A DNA stretch of 64,000 nucleotides from Centrapalus pauciflorus (lineage: Eukaryota > Streptophyta > Magnoliopsida > Asterales > Asteraceae). Positions within the stretch are counted from its first letter, which is position 1; each line of letters opens with the position of its first letter. Where the stretch lies: contig JAANYP010000383.1 in the NCBI GenBank assembly GCA_020465985.1, forward strand, positions 70,755 through 134,754. The letters run 5' to 3'. This document shows, one piece after another, positions 1 through 11,600 of this stretch. The position numbers and the translations under genes are program-made. The notes under the pieces are model-generated. The model was not told the DNA's origin. It did no database searches and was given only the letters and a program-made list of their open reading frames with translations.

Positions 1-417
1 GTGATTGTAATCGTTGAATTCAGCAATACAAACAGTCTTGATTAATTCTTGTGTGTTTATTCATTATTGATTCTGAAAGTTTTTGATAAAATAATTAAGT
101 GTTATTCCGCAAACTTCTTGATTAAACTTTGATTCAAAGCAAGATTATTGATTTATACTCTGATAAATTCAAATCAGTTAGTCTTGGTAATTCAGATTTA
201 GATCCTGACAGTTTTGACTTTGTAAAGGATAGAGATCTGACATTTTGTAATCACTTTTTGCACGGAAATCTTGGAAAGCATTTAGGGCTACAGTGACATA
301 TTCTCTCATTTTTCATCTCTGTAATCGTATGTTCTTAATCAAATCATTCAGTTAGTCTTTCTAATCTTGTTCTTAATTGTTTACTAGTGACTGTTGATTG
401 ATATTTTAGGAATTATA
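1..417 (+). repeat. Element A 5' LTR (partial, left end outside the window or rearranged)
   Basis: Bases 212-417 align with 35585-35789 at the other end of A and are followed after two bases by the primer binding site. The LTR ends in ATA here and ACA in the partner, a C-to-T change in the terminal CA. Bases 1-211 have no match in the 3' LTR. Either the 3' copy has lost its U3 middle, or this end is chimeric. Confidence 0.75.
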
Positions 418-419
418 AT

Positions 420-431
420 TGGTATCAGAGC
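420..431 (+). other. Element A primer binding site (initiator Met tRNA)
   Basis: TGGTATCAGAGC follows the LTR end after two bases. This is the usual plant copia PBS complementary to the 3' end of the initiator methionine tRNA. Confidence 0.93.
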
Positions 432-861
432 TTTAGGATGATTTTTTTATTGAAAATAGTCAAAACTGTAACTATTTTATCAATTTTTTTTTTCAGAAAA
501 TTGAAAAATCAACTAGGGTTTTAAATCTGTTGATTGTTGTTTGTGATTCTTGGATCGAAGGAAGGTGATCGGTAATCGATTGCATTGATCATAAACTTGT
601 TCTAAATTTCCAAACACAAAAAAAGATCCTCTGTTTTTTTCAGAACATTAGAAAAAACTCGTGTTCTTCACTAGTCTATTGAAAAAACAAGGGTTTAATC
701 TGTATTTGATCCATGTGACTTCAGAAAAAGTGTTTGAAATTAAAAACCTCACATTCGATATCAAATTGGGATCAATTAAGGCATTTTTACAAAATTAATT
801 GAATTCCAGACTTGAAATTCTTGAAAAACTCAGAAAGTCGATTATAACATTGTTCTAGCGT

Positions 862-1535
862 CAATCGAGTTGACAACACTTGTTACTCGAGTTGACAGTA
901 CTTGTCATTCGAGTTGAACGACGAGATAATCGAGTTGAATATTAGATTCAATCGAGTTGAACGTTAAGTTCACTCGAACTGATCACTGACTTAGTCGACT
1001 TGAAAACAAGTTTCAGTCGAGTTGACTTAGATTTTCATTCGAGTTGACTTGAGGTGTATTCGAGTTAACTTGAAACTTCTTCGAGTTGATTTCAATTTCA
1101 TTCGAGTTGACTTGAGGTGTATTAGAGTTAACTTGAAACTTCTTCGAGTTGATTTCAATTTCAGTCGAGTTGACAAGAACTCCATTCGAGTTGTAGAAAA
1201 CGAAGTGTTAAATTTTCAATCTTAATTCGAGTTTATTGATATATCATTCGAGTTTCTTGATAGATTGATTCGAGTTGATTTCCATTTTATTTGATTTGAC
1301 CATTATGTTAATCGAGTTGAATCCCATTTGATTCGAGTTGTACAGAAAACCAATTCGAGTTGCATTATTCTTCTAACTGAGTTGATTTTTCTAGATTCGA
1401 GTTGAGTACTTCTTTGTTCGAGTTTTGCACATTCATTGTTCGAGTTGATCACTTCGATATTTAAGTTTTCATCTTCTTTAATCGAGTTTTAATACATACT
1501 CTTTCAAGTTTGATCAACTTTCATTCAGTTGATCA
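862..1535 (+). repeat. Element A leader array of TCGAGTTGA motifs
   Basis: About 25 imperfect copies of ATTCGAGTTGA are scattered every 15-40 bases between the PBS and the gag start. Spacing is irregular, so this is a dispersed motif array and not a simple tandem repeat. The same motif reappears at 30943-31465 before the third frame of A. Bases 432-861 of the leader hold no recognisable feature. No long reading frame occurs here. Confidence 0.85.
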
Positions 1536-1594
1536 ACTTTTCCAATTCAATCAAATTATCATTCGATCTTGGAAGATTCCTATCAGTCAATCAT

Positions 1595-4100
1595 CATGTC
1601 TAAAGACGCACTTGCAATGGGGTCAGAAACAAAACCTCCAATTCTCTACCGGGTAGAATATGTGGAGTTCATCAGTTTCCACGACCTCTCAGAAGAAATG
1701 TTAAAGTCACTAACTGACGGACCATCGGTGTTCCTGGAAACAATTCCTGCTGTACCCAATGGCAACCCTCCAATACCGGAAAGAACTGTTGAGGTAACTA
1801 ACCTAACAGAAGCACAGAAGTGGAGAAAATTGGGGGACAAAACAGCAAGAAAGTTGTTACTAATATCCATCCCCAATGACATCTACACCTGTCTGACAAA
1901 CACTAAAACAGCCAAATCCATCTGGGATGAGGTGAGTAAGCTGATGAGGGATCAGACAAGACAGATACAAACAGAGCAAGGAACAGCTTAATGACATTCG
2001 AGAATTTAAGAGCAAGAGAGGGGGAATTGCTAGAGAACACGTACTTGAGGTTTGTTAGCTTAGTAAGTGAGATGAAGAGGAACGGTGTCACTAAGTCCAA
2101 CTTAGACATCAACGTGAAATTTCTGAACGTACTTAACCTAGAATGGGAAAATACGCAATGATCATTCAACAGACAAAAAACATTGAGGACATGGATTTCC
2201 ATATGGTCTTTGAAAACCTTAACAACTATCAAGAGGTTGTTTTAAGGAAAATGTCTGGAATGAAGAAAGCAGAAAAAGATACCGTTGACCCTTTAGCATT
2301 ATTGGCAGATAAGAAATACAAGTATAAGCTGAAGAAGGAAAAACGGGTAGTCATAAGCAGCAGTTCTTCTGAATCAGACTCATCAGATTCATCAGCTGAT
2401 TCTGAAATAAGTTTTACCGAAGCAAATGGTCTTACTCACTAAGGCATTTCAGAATAAGTTTTACAGAAAACCCACCAATAACAAGATGAGATATAAGACT
2501 GGCTCACGAAAGTTTGATAAGAAGGAGAAATATGACAAGTCAGGTGAAAGCAGTGGAAAGAAAACCGATAAATATGACAAATCTGAAAAATCAGCTAATA
2601 AGGACTCAGAGCAAAAATGCTAGAACTGTGGCAAGCCAGGACACTATGCCCGAGAGTGCAGAATGCCTGTAGTAAAAAACTCAGAATACTACACAAGAAA
2701 GGCACTTCTAGCTAAACAAAAAGTAGTTGGAAAAGCTCTAGTGGCTGAGGATTATCATTCGCTGCAACTATCAGAGGATGAAGACATCTTAGATGAAGAT
2801 GCACATATCTGCTTAAAGTCAGAGGTTTTCAACGAATCTGAACTGAGTGAGTCAGCAATGGTTGCAGAAGATGAAGTATGGGTAGGGTTGACGAATGAAG
2901 AGAATGATGAAAAGGAAGAGTCTGTTGAGGAACTGACTGAAGAAATTGCAATGATGACAACAGGAGATGCTGGCTGCAGCAAAGATAGAGAGAGTGATCA
3001 ATCAGATTCAGACAAATCAGAGAGTTCAGAGACACCTGAGGTACATTCTAACTCTGAATCTGAAAATGATGATTCCTGTTTGCTTGAACAAAAACTAACG
3101 CAAATGGCTTTCATGCTAAAGAAATTTGAAAATTCTTTAAAAGCCGAAAAGAAAAATGCTGATTCCTTGGAAAACAAGCTAAATCAAGAACATGCGTTAG
3201 TGTTGGATTTTTCCAAGGATAAGGCATTAGCACTACGAGCCGTATCAGATTTGCAAGATAAAACAAATGATCTTCAATGTAAAATCCAAGAATTAAATAA
3301 CAATATATCTGGCTTAAAAGAAAAACTGAATTTGGCTGAATTAGAGGCTTCAAGTTATTCTGTAAAATATCATGCCATTTTTGAAGAAAGAACAAAACTT
3401 TATGAGAAAATAAAAACATTGGAAGATGAGTTTATCAAAAGAGGTCAAACAGATCAAACAATATATTTAAATCAACCTAAAGATACCAAATTTTATAATT
3501 CTAAATCTGGTATTGGTTGGAATAATCCTAAATATCTGACAAAGGTTATTTCAAATTCGCCTACTTTATATGATGTCAGATATATGAATTTAGGATTAGA
3601 AATGACATTTATGAAAGCATCAGATGAGATAGAATCTAGTGAAGATTCAAAAAGGCTAAGAACTGATAAAATGCAAAATTCTGTTGATTATAACAGAATA
3701 AATGAATCTAATAAAAATACTTGCATTAAAGAGGAGTATATTCAAACATATTCTGAGAAGGATTTATCTGAAACTGCTACTCATTCTCAAAAGTTATATT
3801 TACCAGCTTCAATTCTTGAAAATATAAACTCCGATCTTGAATTGAGAATCAAAACTTTTGGGACAGAAAATCAAAATCTTAAGGCTGAACTTAAAACTCT
3901 GGAACAAAAGTTGCAAAAACAGCCTGAGAACAAATCAAAATCAGATCGACCACCTTCAATTCCACTTGATTCTATTAATTCTGAAAAGGACTTTGATCTG
4001 TATATGAACTCTGATTTTAACTCATTGGAAGAAATGTTTGTTAAAATAGATGAGTTTGTAAAACCTTTACACAACAAACATACTGATGACCATAAAGAAC
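1595..4100 (+). pseudogene. gag: Element A gag, 5' part, broken and interrupted by element B
   Basis: Nucleocapsid/capsid polyprotein of a copia element. The ATG at 1595 (MSKDALAMGSE) matches the start of gag in element E (38983) better than upstream non-ATG starts. A copia-type gag domain follows, with a deletion after the first 25 residues relative to E, a TAA at 1989, a frame change near 2140 and another near 2430. A serine-acidic tract lies at 2355-2420 and a CCHC zinc knuckle at 2618-2659, whose second residue is a TAG stop. From 2663 to 4100 an open frame encodes an acidic then coiled-coil region. Element B enters at 4101-4105. The frame continues at 25352. It cannot make a full Gag. 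Confidence 0.88.
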
Positions 4101-4105
4101 CTGTT
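4101..4105. repeat. Target-site duplication of element B, left copy (CTGTT)
   Basis: CTGTT directly precedes the LTR start TGTTGGTAC and recurs directly after the other LTR at 25347-25351. Five bases is the copia norm. It proves one insertion event into gag of A. Confidence 0.97.
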
Positions 4106-4772
4106 TGTTGGTACACCCTGTGTGACGATAGCAGTCTAATCGATCTAACACTTTGGTTTAAGTAATATTCAGAGTATTGAGAATTATCGAGTATTTTGAT
4201 ATATATGTTTATATGTGTTTGACTGTTATTGATTGTGTGTTTGAACTTGATGTAACGTATTACAAGAAGTTCAAACATAAAGAACAAAGATTAACTCAAG
4301 CATAAGTAAAAACATAAGTTTCAACACTTAGGTGTTTAAGAGTTTTGGCTAGATTCGAATCATATAAGGGTAGACATTCGAATCTGTGATAGATTCGAAT
4401 GTAGCCTTAGATTCGAATGTGCCCAGATTCGAGAATGTCATTGTGGACAGACTCGAATGGGCCTTGGGCCAGATTCGAGTTTGGCCCACATCAGACTCGA
4501 ATCAGGGTCTATAATTAGGGATAGACTCGAGTCATTAGCAGACTTTTAGCAGAATTCGTGAGGAATTAAGCTTAAGGCGATCTCGAGTTTATCATCAGCT
4601 TTAGGTCCGTTTCGGAGAGAATCAGTTCGTAAGATCGTTCGTCAGTCGTTCGTTCAGCCTCTGATAGTCTCCGTGTTTCGTAGTTGAGAGTTGTCCGTCT
4701 AACCGTTAACGAGGATTCCGCACTCGTTCACGGATCCGCGTCTAGATAGATCTCGTAGTGGTAGACCTTACA
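4106..4772 (+). repeat. Element B 5' LTR
   Basis: 667 bp, starting TGTTGGTACACC and ending CCTTACA. It contains an inverted repeat GTTTGAACTT/AAGTTCAAAC at 4239-4276 with an inner TGTAA/TTACA stem, and a run of AGATTCGAAT-type motifs at about 4349-4570. It differs from the 3' LTR at two sites near 4195-4205, one near 4632 and two adjacent sites near 4750. Confidence 0.96.
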
Positions 4773-5782
4773 AGGTAGCAGAGGCAAATAGCAAGTTGGA
4801 GAAGTTTAGGAATTCGAGCCTAAATCTAGGGAAAGTCTTAGATGCCCAAAGACAGTCTAAGAAGCCCGTAGGTCTAGGTTTTCACGAAATACCTCCACCT
4901 TTCAATGCTAACTATGTGCCTCAGCCTGAGGAGAACACTGACAAATCAATAGACTTAGAGGACCTACCTACACCATCACCAGAGCCTATAGTAGAAAATA
5001 CACTTAAGGTGGCTGACTCAACCGTCAAGGTCAAGAAAGTAAAATTTGTGTCTTCCTCCAGTGAAACACCTGCAGGAAAACAGAAAATTTCTTGGGCTGA
5101 CCAGGTCGACGAGCCAGACACCGTAGATGTTCCAAAGGAAATAGACACTAGTGAGACACCTAGATCTAAGGGAACACACAAAAAGTCCATAGATAAGATG
5201 TCTTGCTTCAGATGTCACGAGAAGGGGCATGTTGCTTCTCACTGTCCACTTAGGAAAGCCGATGTTACCCCTAAGACAGTGAACCCAACACCTGTTAAGC
5301 CCTCAACCAGTGTGGCAAGCAGCAGTAGTTCTCAACCTACCGAGAAAACTGTGCAGGCCGCACCCAAACAAGTTGTGAAAAACACACCGGTTAAGGTTGG
5401 ACCAAAGGAAGTGATTAGGACAAATTCACCGAATCGTGTCAATAATCAATCTAGGTCAGCACCACAACAAGTCTATAGGAGCACAACACCTAGCAGGTCA
5501 CATACTCCAGTTAGGTCACATACTCCAGTTAGACAGTATGCACCGGTAAGAGCTCAGGGATCACAGTCCGAAATGCCATATAATAGGAATTATTCTAGAG
5601 CTCCACAACAAATGCCTACACCAAGGCAAAGAGTGAACTTAAATCACTCGGCACCACAACAGAATTCAGTTCAAAGGCCCAAGTCACCTGAAAGGCGAGA
5701 TGGGTACTTGAAAGAGTTCACGTATGTGGACGAGAATGGTATTACCAAGTCAGTCATGGCTTAGGTTCCCCGTGATAACTAA
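4773..5782 (+). pseudogene. gag: Element B gag, C-terminal remnant
   Basis: The 5' LTR end is fused straight to mid-gag sequence (AAGGTAGCAGAGG), which in element C lies about 2.5 kb further in. The junction shares AAG with both parents. The frame keeps the coiled-coil tail, a proline-rich region, one CCHC knuckle at 5204-5245 (CFRCHEKGHVASHC), and an arginine-serine-proline rich basic tail. A TAG at 5762-5764 replaces a Trp codon kept in C and D. The family-wide UAA follows at 5780-5782. The first knuckle and the capsid domain are deleted. Confidence 0.9.
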
Positions 5783-5943
5783 CCTCTTTTCTTTCATGTG
5801 CAGGAGATAACTACAGGTCCAAACTAAAAGTGGTTCGTCGACAGTGGTTGCTCCAGGCACATGACGGGGGAAAGAAGTCTACTCACAGACTTCAAGGGAG
5901 GTAATAGGGGATTCGTATCATTCGCTGGAAACAAGGGTGGAAA
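5783..5943 (+). pseudogene. pol: Element B protease remnant, cut off by a deletion
   Basis: After the family splice-acceptor-like stretch (CTTTCATGTGCAG) comes the pol start with the protease signature DSGCSRHMTG, preceded by one stop (TAA for the Asn codon near 5826). At 5939-5943 the shared bases GGAAA mark a jump from protease to the region after pol. Integrase, reverse transcriptase and RNase H are all missing. Confidence 0.9.
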
Positions 5944-6420
5944 GTTTCTATTTTTAGTAAGTTAGTAGGTTAGCTTATTTTACTGCTTTGTCTTATGAAA
6001 AAAAAAAAGAAAAAAAAAAGAAAATTACAAAATACAAAAAAAGAGAATATCGAAAAGGAGTTAAGTCTTAGATACATAGGTTCAAAGTGACGAAAATTAG
6101 CACACTCGTTACAGACTCTAAGTGTTTAGGCTTTCACACATAATGCAACTAAATCCTAAGTGTTATACTTTATTTAGTTTGATGTGTTGGTAGACATAAT
6201 ACATATAGGGAATCTCAAGGCTAATACAATAATCTAGAAAAGGTCAAGCGTGTCATTAACTTAGATGTACGACCATTCGGTCTTAATTTTTATGTACAAG
6301 ACATACAAACTTTGAGTCTAAATGAGGTATGCAAACTTTCTGGGGATGTATGACAACATCAAATACATCTGAAAAATGGAAAGAATAGAAATATCATATA
6401 AAACTGAGAGTCGAAAACAT

Positions 6421-6594
6421 GCAACTCTGTTGTACGTAAGTACAGACCTGTTGTCTCTGTTTAGATTCGGGTTAGCAGATATGTCGCTTTGTTGTACGTC
6501 AGTACAGACCTGTCACCGCTGTCTTGCTAACTTTAAAAAATAAACCTTATGTCAAACTAAGACACTTTGTTGTATGAAAATACAGACCTGTGTC
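6421..6594 (+). other. Element B triple 34-nt hairpin (6421-6454, 6483-6516, 6561-6594)
   Basis: Each copy is exactly 34 nt: a 5-nt lower arm, UUUG or UCUG, UUGUAY, a GNNA loop, RUACAG, ACCU, and the lower partner arm. Lower arms pair as GCAAC/GUUGU, GUCGC/GUCAC (one C-C mismatch) and GACAC/GUGUC. The upper stem reads UUGUAC/GUACAG in copies 1 and 2 and UUGUAU/AUACAG in copy 3, a compensatory change. Loops are GUAA, GUCA and GAAA. Elements C and D carry the same set. Confidence 0.82.
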
Positions 6595-6965
6595 CGATGT
6601 TTGTCTTTTAAAGAAAGTTTGCAAATACCAACAAGTTAGAATCTTTGTCTGTGTGCCTTGATCATAAAAGTATGTCTATGTCTGAGTCACGTAAGATAAT
6701 TTCCTGATAAATAAAAATGCCAAGGGATATTCCGAAATGTAGAATGTTTAACGGGGTAAAATACAAACAATCGGCTAAATAGGTATGTCACGACAAACAA
6801 TCAAAGGAATCAAAATTCCTAAGTGTGAAAGTTTAGGTACTGAAAGTAAGTATCTGACATCGCTATCTGATTGAACCTTTCTTAGACTACACTCATCAAA
6901 AATTTCGTTTAATTTTTAGCTTAGGTTGTAAATTCGTTAAGTATAAGTCTAGAATAAATTTTTTG

Positions 6966-7076
6966 GTCAAAATTTTATTTTATTTTATTTTATTTTTACC
7001 TTAGTTTATTTTATTTTATCTTGTTTTATTTTATTTTATTTTATTTTATTTTATTTTATTTTATTTTATTTTAGTT
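6966..7076 (+). repeat. (TTTTA)n microsatellite in element B
   Basis: About twenty TTTTA units with a few interruptions (TTTTTACC, TCTTG). Element C has only a short version at the matching place (about 12683-12728), so the array has expanded in B. Confidence 0.9.
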
Positions 7077-7262
7077 TAATTTTTACTTAGGTAAAAGGTC
7101 AAAAAATTCTGAGGGTGCATTCAAAGTTGGATAAAATAAACATTGCGTGAAATATCTTATGCTTAGGGTAAAAGAGTTGGCATAGTTTAATAGGTTACAC
7201 GATACCGTAGAAAAGGGTTGGAAAAGTTGAAGTTATTTCAAAATTTTCGAAATTTTTCTAAG

Positions 7263-7900
7263 TGTTTGGTGGTTTCGAATCTAGGACAGACTCGAAGTGG
7301 TAAGACCTCAAATCTGTCAGTAGATTAGAATAAGGACTTAGACTCGAAGGTTGGTAGTATAGATAGGTCAACAGTGAAGTCATTTATCTCTTACTGTTGT
7401 CGAATCTACTTCCTCGAATCTAATATCGACGATTTCGAATCTATCTTCGAGTCTATCGCTTTTCTCCTAAATGACATTTTGTCGAGTTTGAAGCTAGTGT
7501 GTTCGATTCTATTCTTGCATCTAGGTATAATCAACGTGATTGAACAAGATTCATGTGGTTTTATACACAATTTTAGGGAAAATCATCGAATTTTGAAGGT
7601 TTAAGGGTCATAATAGGGTCTTTACAAAATTACCAAATTTGGGCCGATAAACAATCAAATTAAAGGCATATTTCCGTGATTAGTAACTAGTAGGACTAAT
7701 AAATGTAATTTTCTAAGTCCATAAAGTTTAAAATCAAGAGATTTGGTCCTTGAATGAATACGGCCGTTCGAATCTGTTCATGGGTTTCGAATCTGTTCTT
7801 GGGTTTCTCGAATCTGTCATTAGATTCGAGATGACCATGACCTTCGAATCTGTCTATTACACTCCAATAGGGACACTTCGAATTTGTTACTTTCGAATCT
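7263..7900 (+). repeat. Element B pre-env array of TTCGAATCT motifs
   Basis: Around fifteen copies of variants of AGATTCGAATCT, a perfect 12-base palindrome when complete, in both orientations. The same motif fills the LTRs of B and C and the gag leader of C. Confidence 0.82.
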
Positions 7901-7958
7901 ATTTGTTATTTGCACTATTTAAATTTAAATATTATTAAACTTGTAGAAATTTAATTGT

Positions 7959-7963
7959 GTTGG
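7959..7963. repeat. Target-site duplication of element C, left copy (GTTGG)
   Basis: GTTGG before the LTR edge TGTAAGG, repeated at 21509-21513 after the other LTR edge CCAACA. It fixes element C as a single insertion into element B. Confidence 0.97.
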
Positions 7964-8608
7964 TGTAAGGTCTACCACTGCAAGATCTATCTAGACGCGG
8001 ATCCGTTAACGAGTGCGGAATCCTCGTTGACGGTCAGACGGACAACTCTCAACCAACGGAAACACGGAGACTATTAGACGCTGAACGAACGACACACGAA
8101 CGATCCTACGTACTAATTCTCTCCGAAACGGGACTCACCAAGCTGATAAACTCGAGATCGCCTCTTGCTTAATTCCTCACGAATTCTGCAAAAAGTCTTC
8201 TAATCATTCGAGTCTATCCCTAATTATAGACCCTGATTCGAGTTTGTTGTGGGCCAACCTCGAATCTGGCCTAAGGCCCATTCGAATCTGTCCATCTGAC
8301 AGATTCGAATCTAACCTATTTTCGAATCTATGGTCTCATTCGAATCTATCTCAGATTCGAATGTATCCCCTTAAGTGATTCGAATCTAGCCTTTTACATA
8401 AACAACTAAGTGTTTGAAACTTATGATATTACCTTATGACTGATTTTATCTTTGAGCTTTATGTTTGAACTTCTTGTAATACGTTACATCAAGTTCAAAC
8501 ATACAAACACTGATAAAAATCAATCATACATAATATATATACCAAACATATGCTAAATCACAATGTAAGACAACTTAGACTGCTATCGTCACACGGGATG
8601 TACCAACA
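7964..8608 (-). repeat. Element C 3' LTR (left end on the + strand)
   Basis: 645 bp, identical to 20864-21508 except one base. Read on the minus strand it runs TGTTGGTACATCC to CCTTACA. The inverted repeat GTTTGAACTT/AAGTTCAAAC is at 8463-8500, and TTCGAATCT motifs fill 8200-8395. Confidence 0.97.
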
Positions 8609-8628
8609 GACTCCCCCTTGACGATAGC
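8582..8628 (-). other. Element C polypurine tract held in a stem-loop at the 3' LTR junction
   Basis: On the minus strand GCTATCGTCA (8628-8619) is followed by the tract AGGGGGAG, the LTR start at 8608, and TGACGATAGC (8591-8582) inside U3. The 10-bp arms are perfectly complementary. The tract is the expected primer for plus-strand DNA. Element B has the same stem, and A and E have unrelated stems at the same place. Confidence 0.88.
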
Positions 8629-8667
8629 TTCTAATAATTCACACATTTGATTTAAGAACATGGTTTA

Positions 8668-11600
8668 TTATTGATTCAAAACACTACCAGCATACAGACC
8701 TTTTTCAACGCATACCTTGACCACATTTTCATACTTACTTGCTTCAGCATCCATATGTGCGTCACTGGAAATCTTACAGTTATACAAAGTCTGCAGGTCT
8801 TCTTTAGATAGGTTTACCAGGTGAAGCGGGTCATAGACTCTAAGAATAACTTTTTCTTCTAAGTCTTCCATAACTGCTTCCCCAGTTTCCGTGTCAGCAT
8901 ACCACCACTTTAGATTTTGCAAAACATTCTGTGGCATTTTCTTCAGAGGTACCTTCCTCAGGCATTTAACTGGTTTGTACTGAATCCTCATCCAAGGTCG
9001 GCCTGTAAGAGGATCTATACGTGACTTATCCTCGACTCTTCTTCCGACCCTTGGACTCAACCGTTCAAACTTCCTCGATCTCCCCTCCTTTCTTATTATT
9101 CTTTCAATCACATTCGCATAAGGATCATCACCAATATTTATCAGATCTTTCCATGCAAGCGCGGTGATTTCAATCTTTGGAAGGGTGTTGAATGCTTTCA
9201 AAGTTCGCCTTAAGTACTGAAGCCCGTCTTTTCTTTTAATTATAAAAAGTTGAAGATCTCTGTCAAAGAACCAACTTAATATTCGCTCAGATAGCTTCCC
9301 TGTACCAGGCACTTTCATTGATCTCCTTATTGCCAACTCCTTCTCTTCGGCTCTGAACCATAGCTTCCTTTTTTCTTCGTTACTTAGCTCTCTTGCTGGT
9401 TCTTCAGTCGATGACTTAGGATTCAAGGCAGCATTCACTATGTCAATATCAACCATTCTATCTCCATCTATCATATAAGTGTCAGTGATAGGATTCTGCT
9501 GTACAACTATTTCGTCAGCTTCATCATCCTCATCAGCTATTACTTCATCTTCCGGTTGCCAATCAACTATCTCTTCCGGAATAAACTCTCCTTCTTCAAA
9601 TTCTTCTAATTCTTCAATATCATCTTCAAAATCAAATTCCATTAGCTCTTCTTCAATATCTTTCAGCGCATCTATCATGTCGCTATCTAAAGTCCTTGAA
9701 GAACCTGCTTCTCCTCCTGCTCCTCCTACTTCTCCTCCTGGACTAGGCTCCCCCTCAGATTGAGCAGTCTGAGCTGCAGAAAAATCTACTGGCTCATTCT
9801 GTCTTTTAGGGCTGGGATCATTGCCTTGGTTGTCTTCATCATCATCATCTCTCGGCCTCTGTACTTCCTGATCACGGCACGACGTCTCCCCCTGAGCCTG
9901 TAAATTTTTCATTAACTGCTCTATTAGGGAGCGCATCGTCCTTATCTCTGCTGACTGATCACAAACAAATGTTTTTAACTCCGTGTTTTCTTCCTGGACC
10001 TTTTCCACAATCTTCTTCAAATCGGCATTCTCCTTATCGATGTCTGCGTTATGCTTCTGAAGCTCACCGATTGCCTTCGTTAGCCCAAAGATTTGGATTT
10101 CCTGGAAGTCAACTCTATCTTTTAAGCGCAAAAATCTTTGATTGTCAGCGTATGATGATGAGGTTGATGGAATGGACTGTAACGGAGTTGGAAGTAATGG
10201 CGATGGAATATATGGTTCATCGCGAGGTGGTGATGGTGGAGCTGTATCTTGGGGTTGGGTCTGGGTTTGAGGCGGAGGTTGTGCATCGGACTGTGATGAA
10301 GTCCCCTGCATAAACCTGTGACGTTTGGCCCGTTGCCTTGTCACCAACTGAGGAGTCTCATCTTCTTCAAAATCTGATTCCTCCAATTCCCTGGCCTCTC
10401 GCCTCCTCGAACCACCTTCATTGATAATCAGTCGCGAACCATAAGTTCCAATTTGAACATGAGGTTCTGTAGACACTGATTCTGGAGCTTCAACTCCGAT
10501 CTCCTCCATTTCTTCTGATTCTGTAGCAGATGATGACTCATCATTGCCAGTCTGCTCTGGCACATATTCGTCAACATCTCTGAAGACATCGTCTTCTCCC
10601 TCTGGAGGCTCAAGTAATTCACCCACTAATTCTGCAGCTATATCTTCATTTGCATGTGGACCTGCCTCCCAGATTTCATTTAGCGTTTGGCACAATTGAT
10701 CAGCTTCATTTGGGACATTTGACGGCCCGGCTTCCTGCACTTCTGGTTGCTGACTCGTAGAAGGCCTAGACGCCTGAGTCTGACTCGCAGTAGCTCTTTG
10801 TCTTCGCCTTGGATCACGGGGACGAGCACGAGGCTGTTGTTGTAGTGGACGTTGCTGTTGTTGTTGCGGTTGTTGTTGTTGCTGTCGAGGCTGAACTTCT
10901 ACTTCACCTGCCCAGTTGGCATTATCTGGTGCCACAAAGTTCCTGTCTAAAACAGCTCCAAACAACGGTCGCTCGATCGGAATAGCCAATCTTCCTCGAT
11001 GTGAGGAACAATCAGCGAATATCCTTTTGTCCATAATAGCTACGTTCTGAACGTCATTTGATGGCGGCAAATTTGGCAAGAAGTGCCTGATCAACATCAT
11101 GATGAACCGCAGATATAGCAGGAACTGTTGATTTTCAGGAGCGGTGATCTGGTGAACAAATTCGGAGAAAAACATTTCCGAGAAACTGTATGGTCGATTA
11201 TACACTATCGCGACTATCCCAGACTGGATCTTCGCAACTATATAGTCAAACCCGGCTTTCTTTGGTGCAAAACATACCATGAAGACATGAGCAAGAAATC
11301 TCCATTTCCCGATTAAGCCGCTCTTCATATAGGACACTTTCGACACGTCTAGACTATATCCCATTCTCTGAAAGGCCGCTTGCCTTATGTTCAGAGGAAA
11401 TTCGATCGGTCCAGACTCTTCTTCTTGAGTGCCCAGCTGCAACACTTGACGCAGCATATCCGCCGAAAATACCAGCGGTTGTCCAGCAATGCGAGTTCGT
11501 AGCACTGTCGGAGTGACCGAGCAGTCTACTTGAAGATGATCGTAAAATTGACGAATATAAGGTAATATGAGCTGAACATTATGGGATAATGCAAATCCTA

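Larger units (their letters stand above)
5944..7963 (+). other. Element B noncoding interval after pol, up to the element C insertion
   Basis: No coding region. It contains an A-rich stretch (5998-6050), a block at about 6061-6900 that closely matches C (12820-13650, reverse) and D (61575-62500), three hairpins, a TTTTA microsatellite, and AGATTCGAA-type motifs at 7263-7900. The interval resumes after C at 21514-21609 and ends at the third frame. It probably works as RNA, most likely as an intron of a spliced env-like message. Confidence 0.75.

Noticed and set aside
862..1535. CRISPR-like array
   Set aside because: Motif is 8-11 bases with irregular spacing and no true direct repeats or unique spacers of fixed size, in a plant nuclear transposon.
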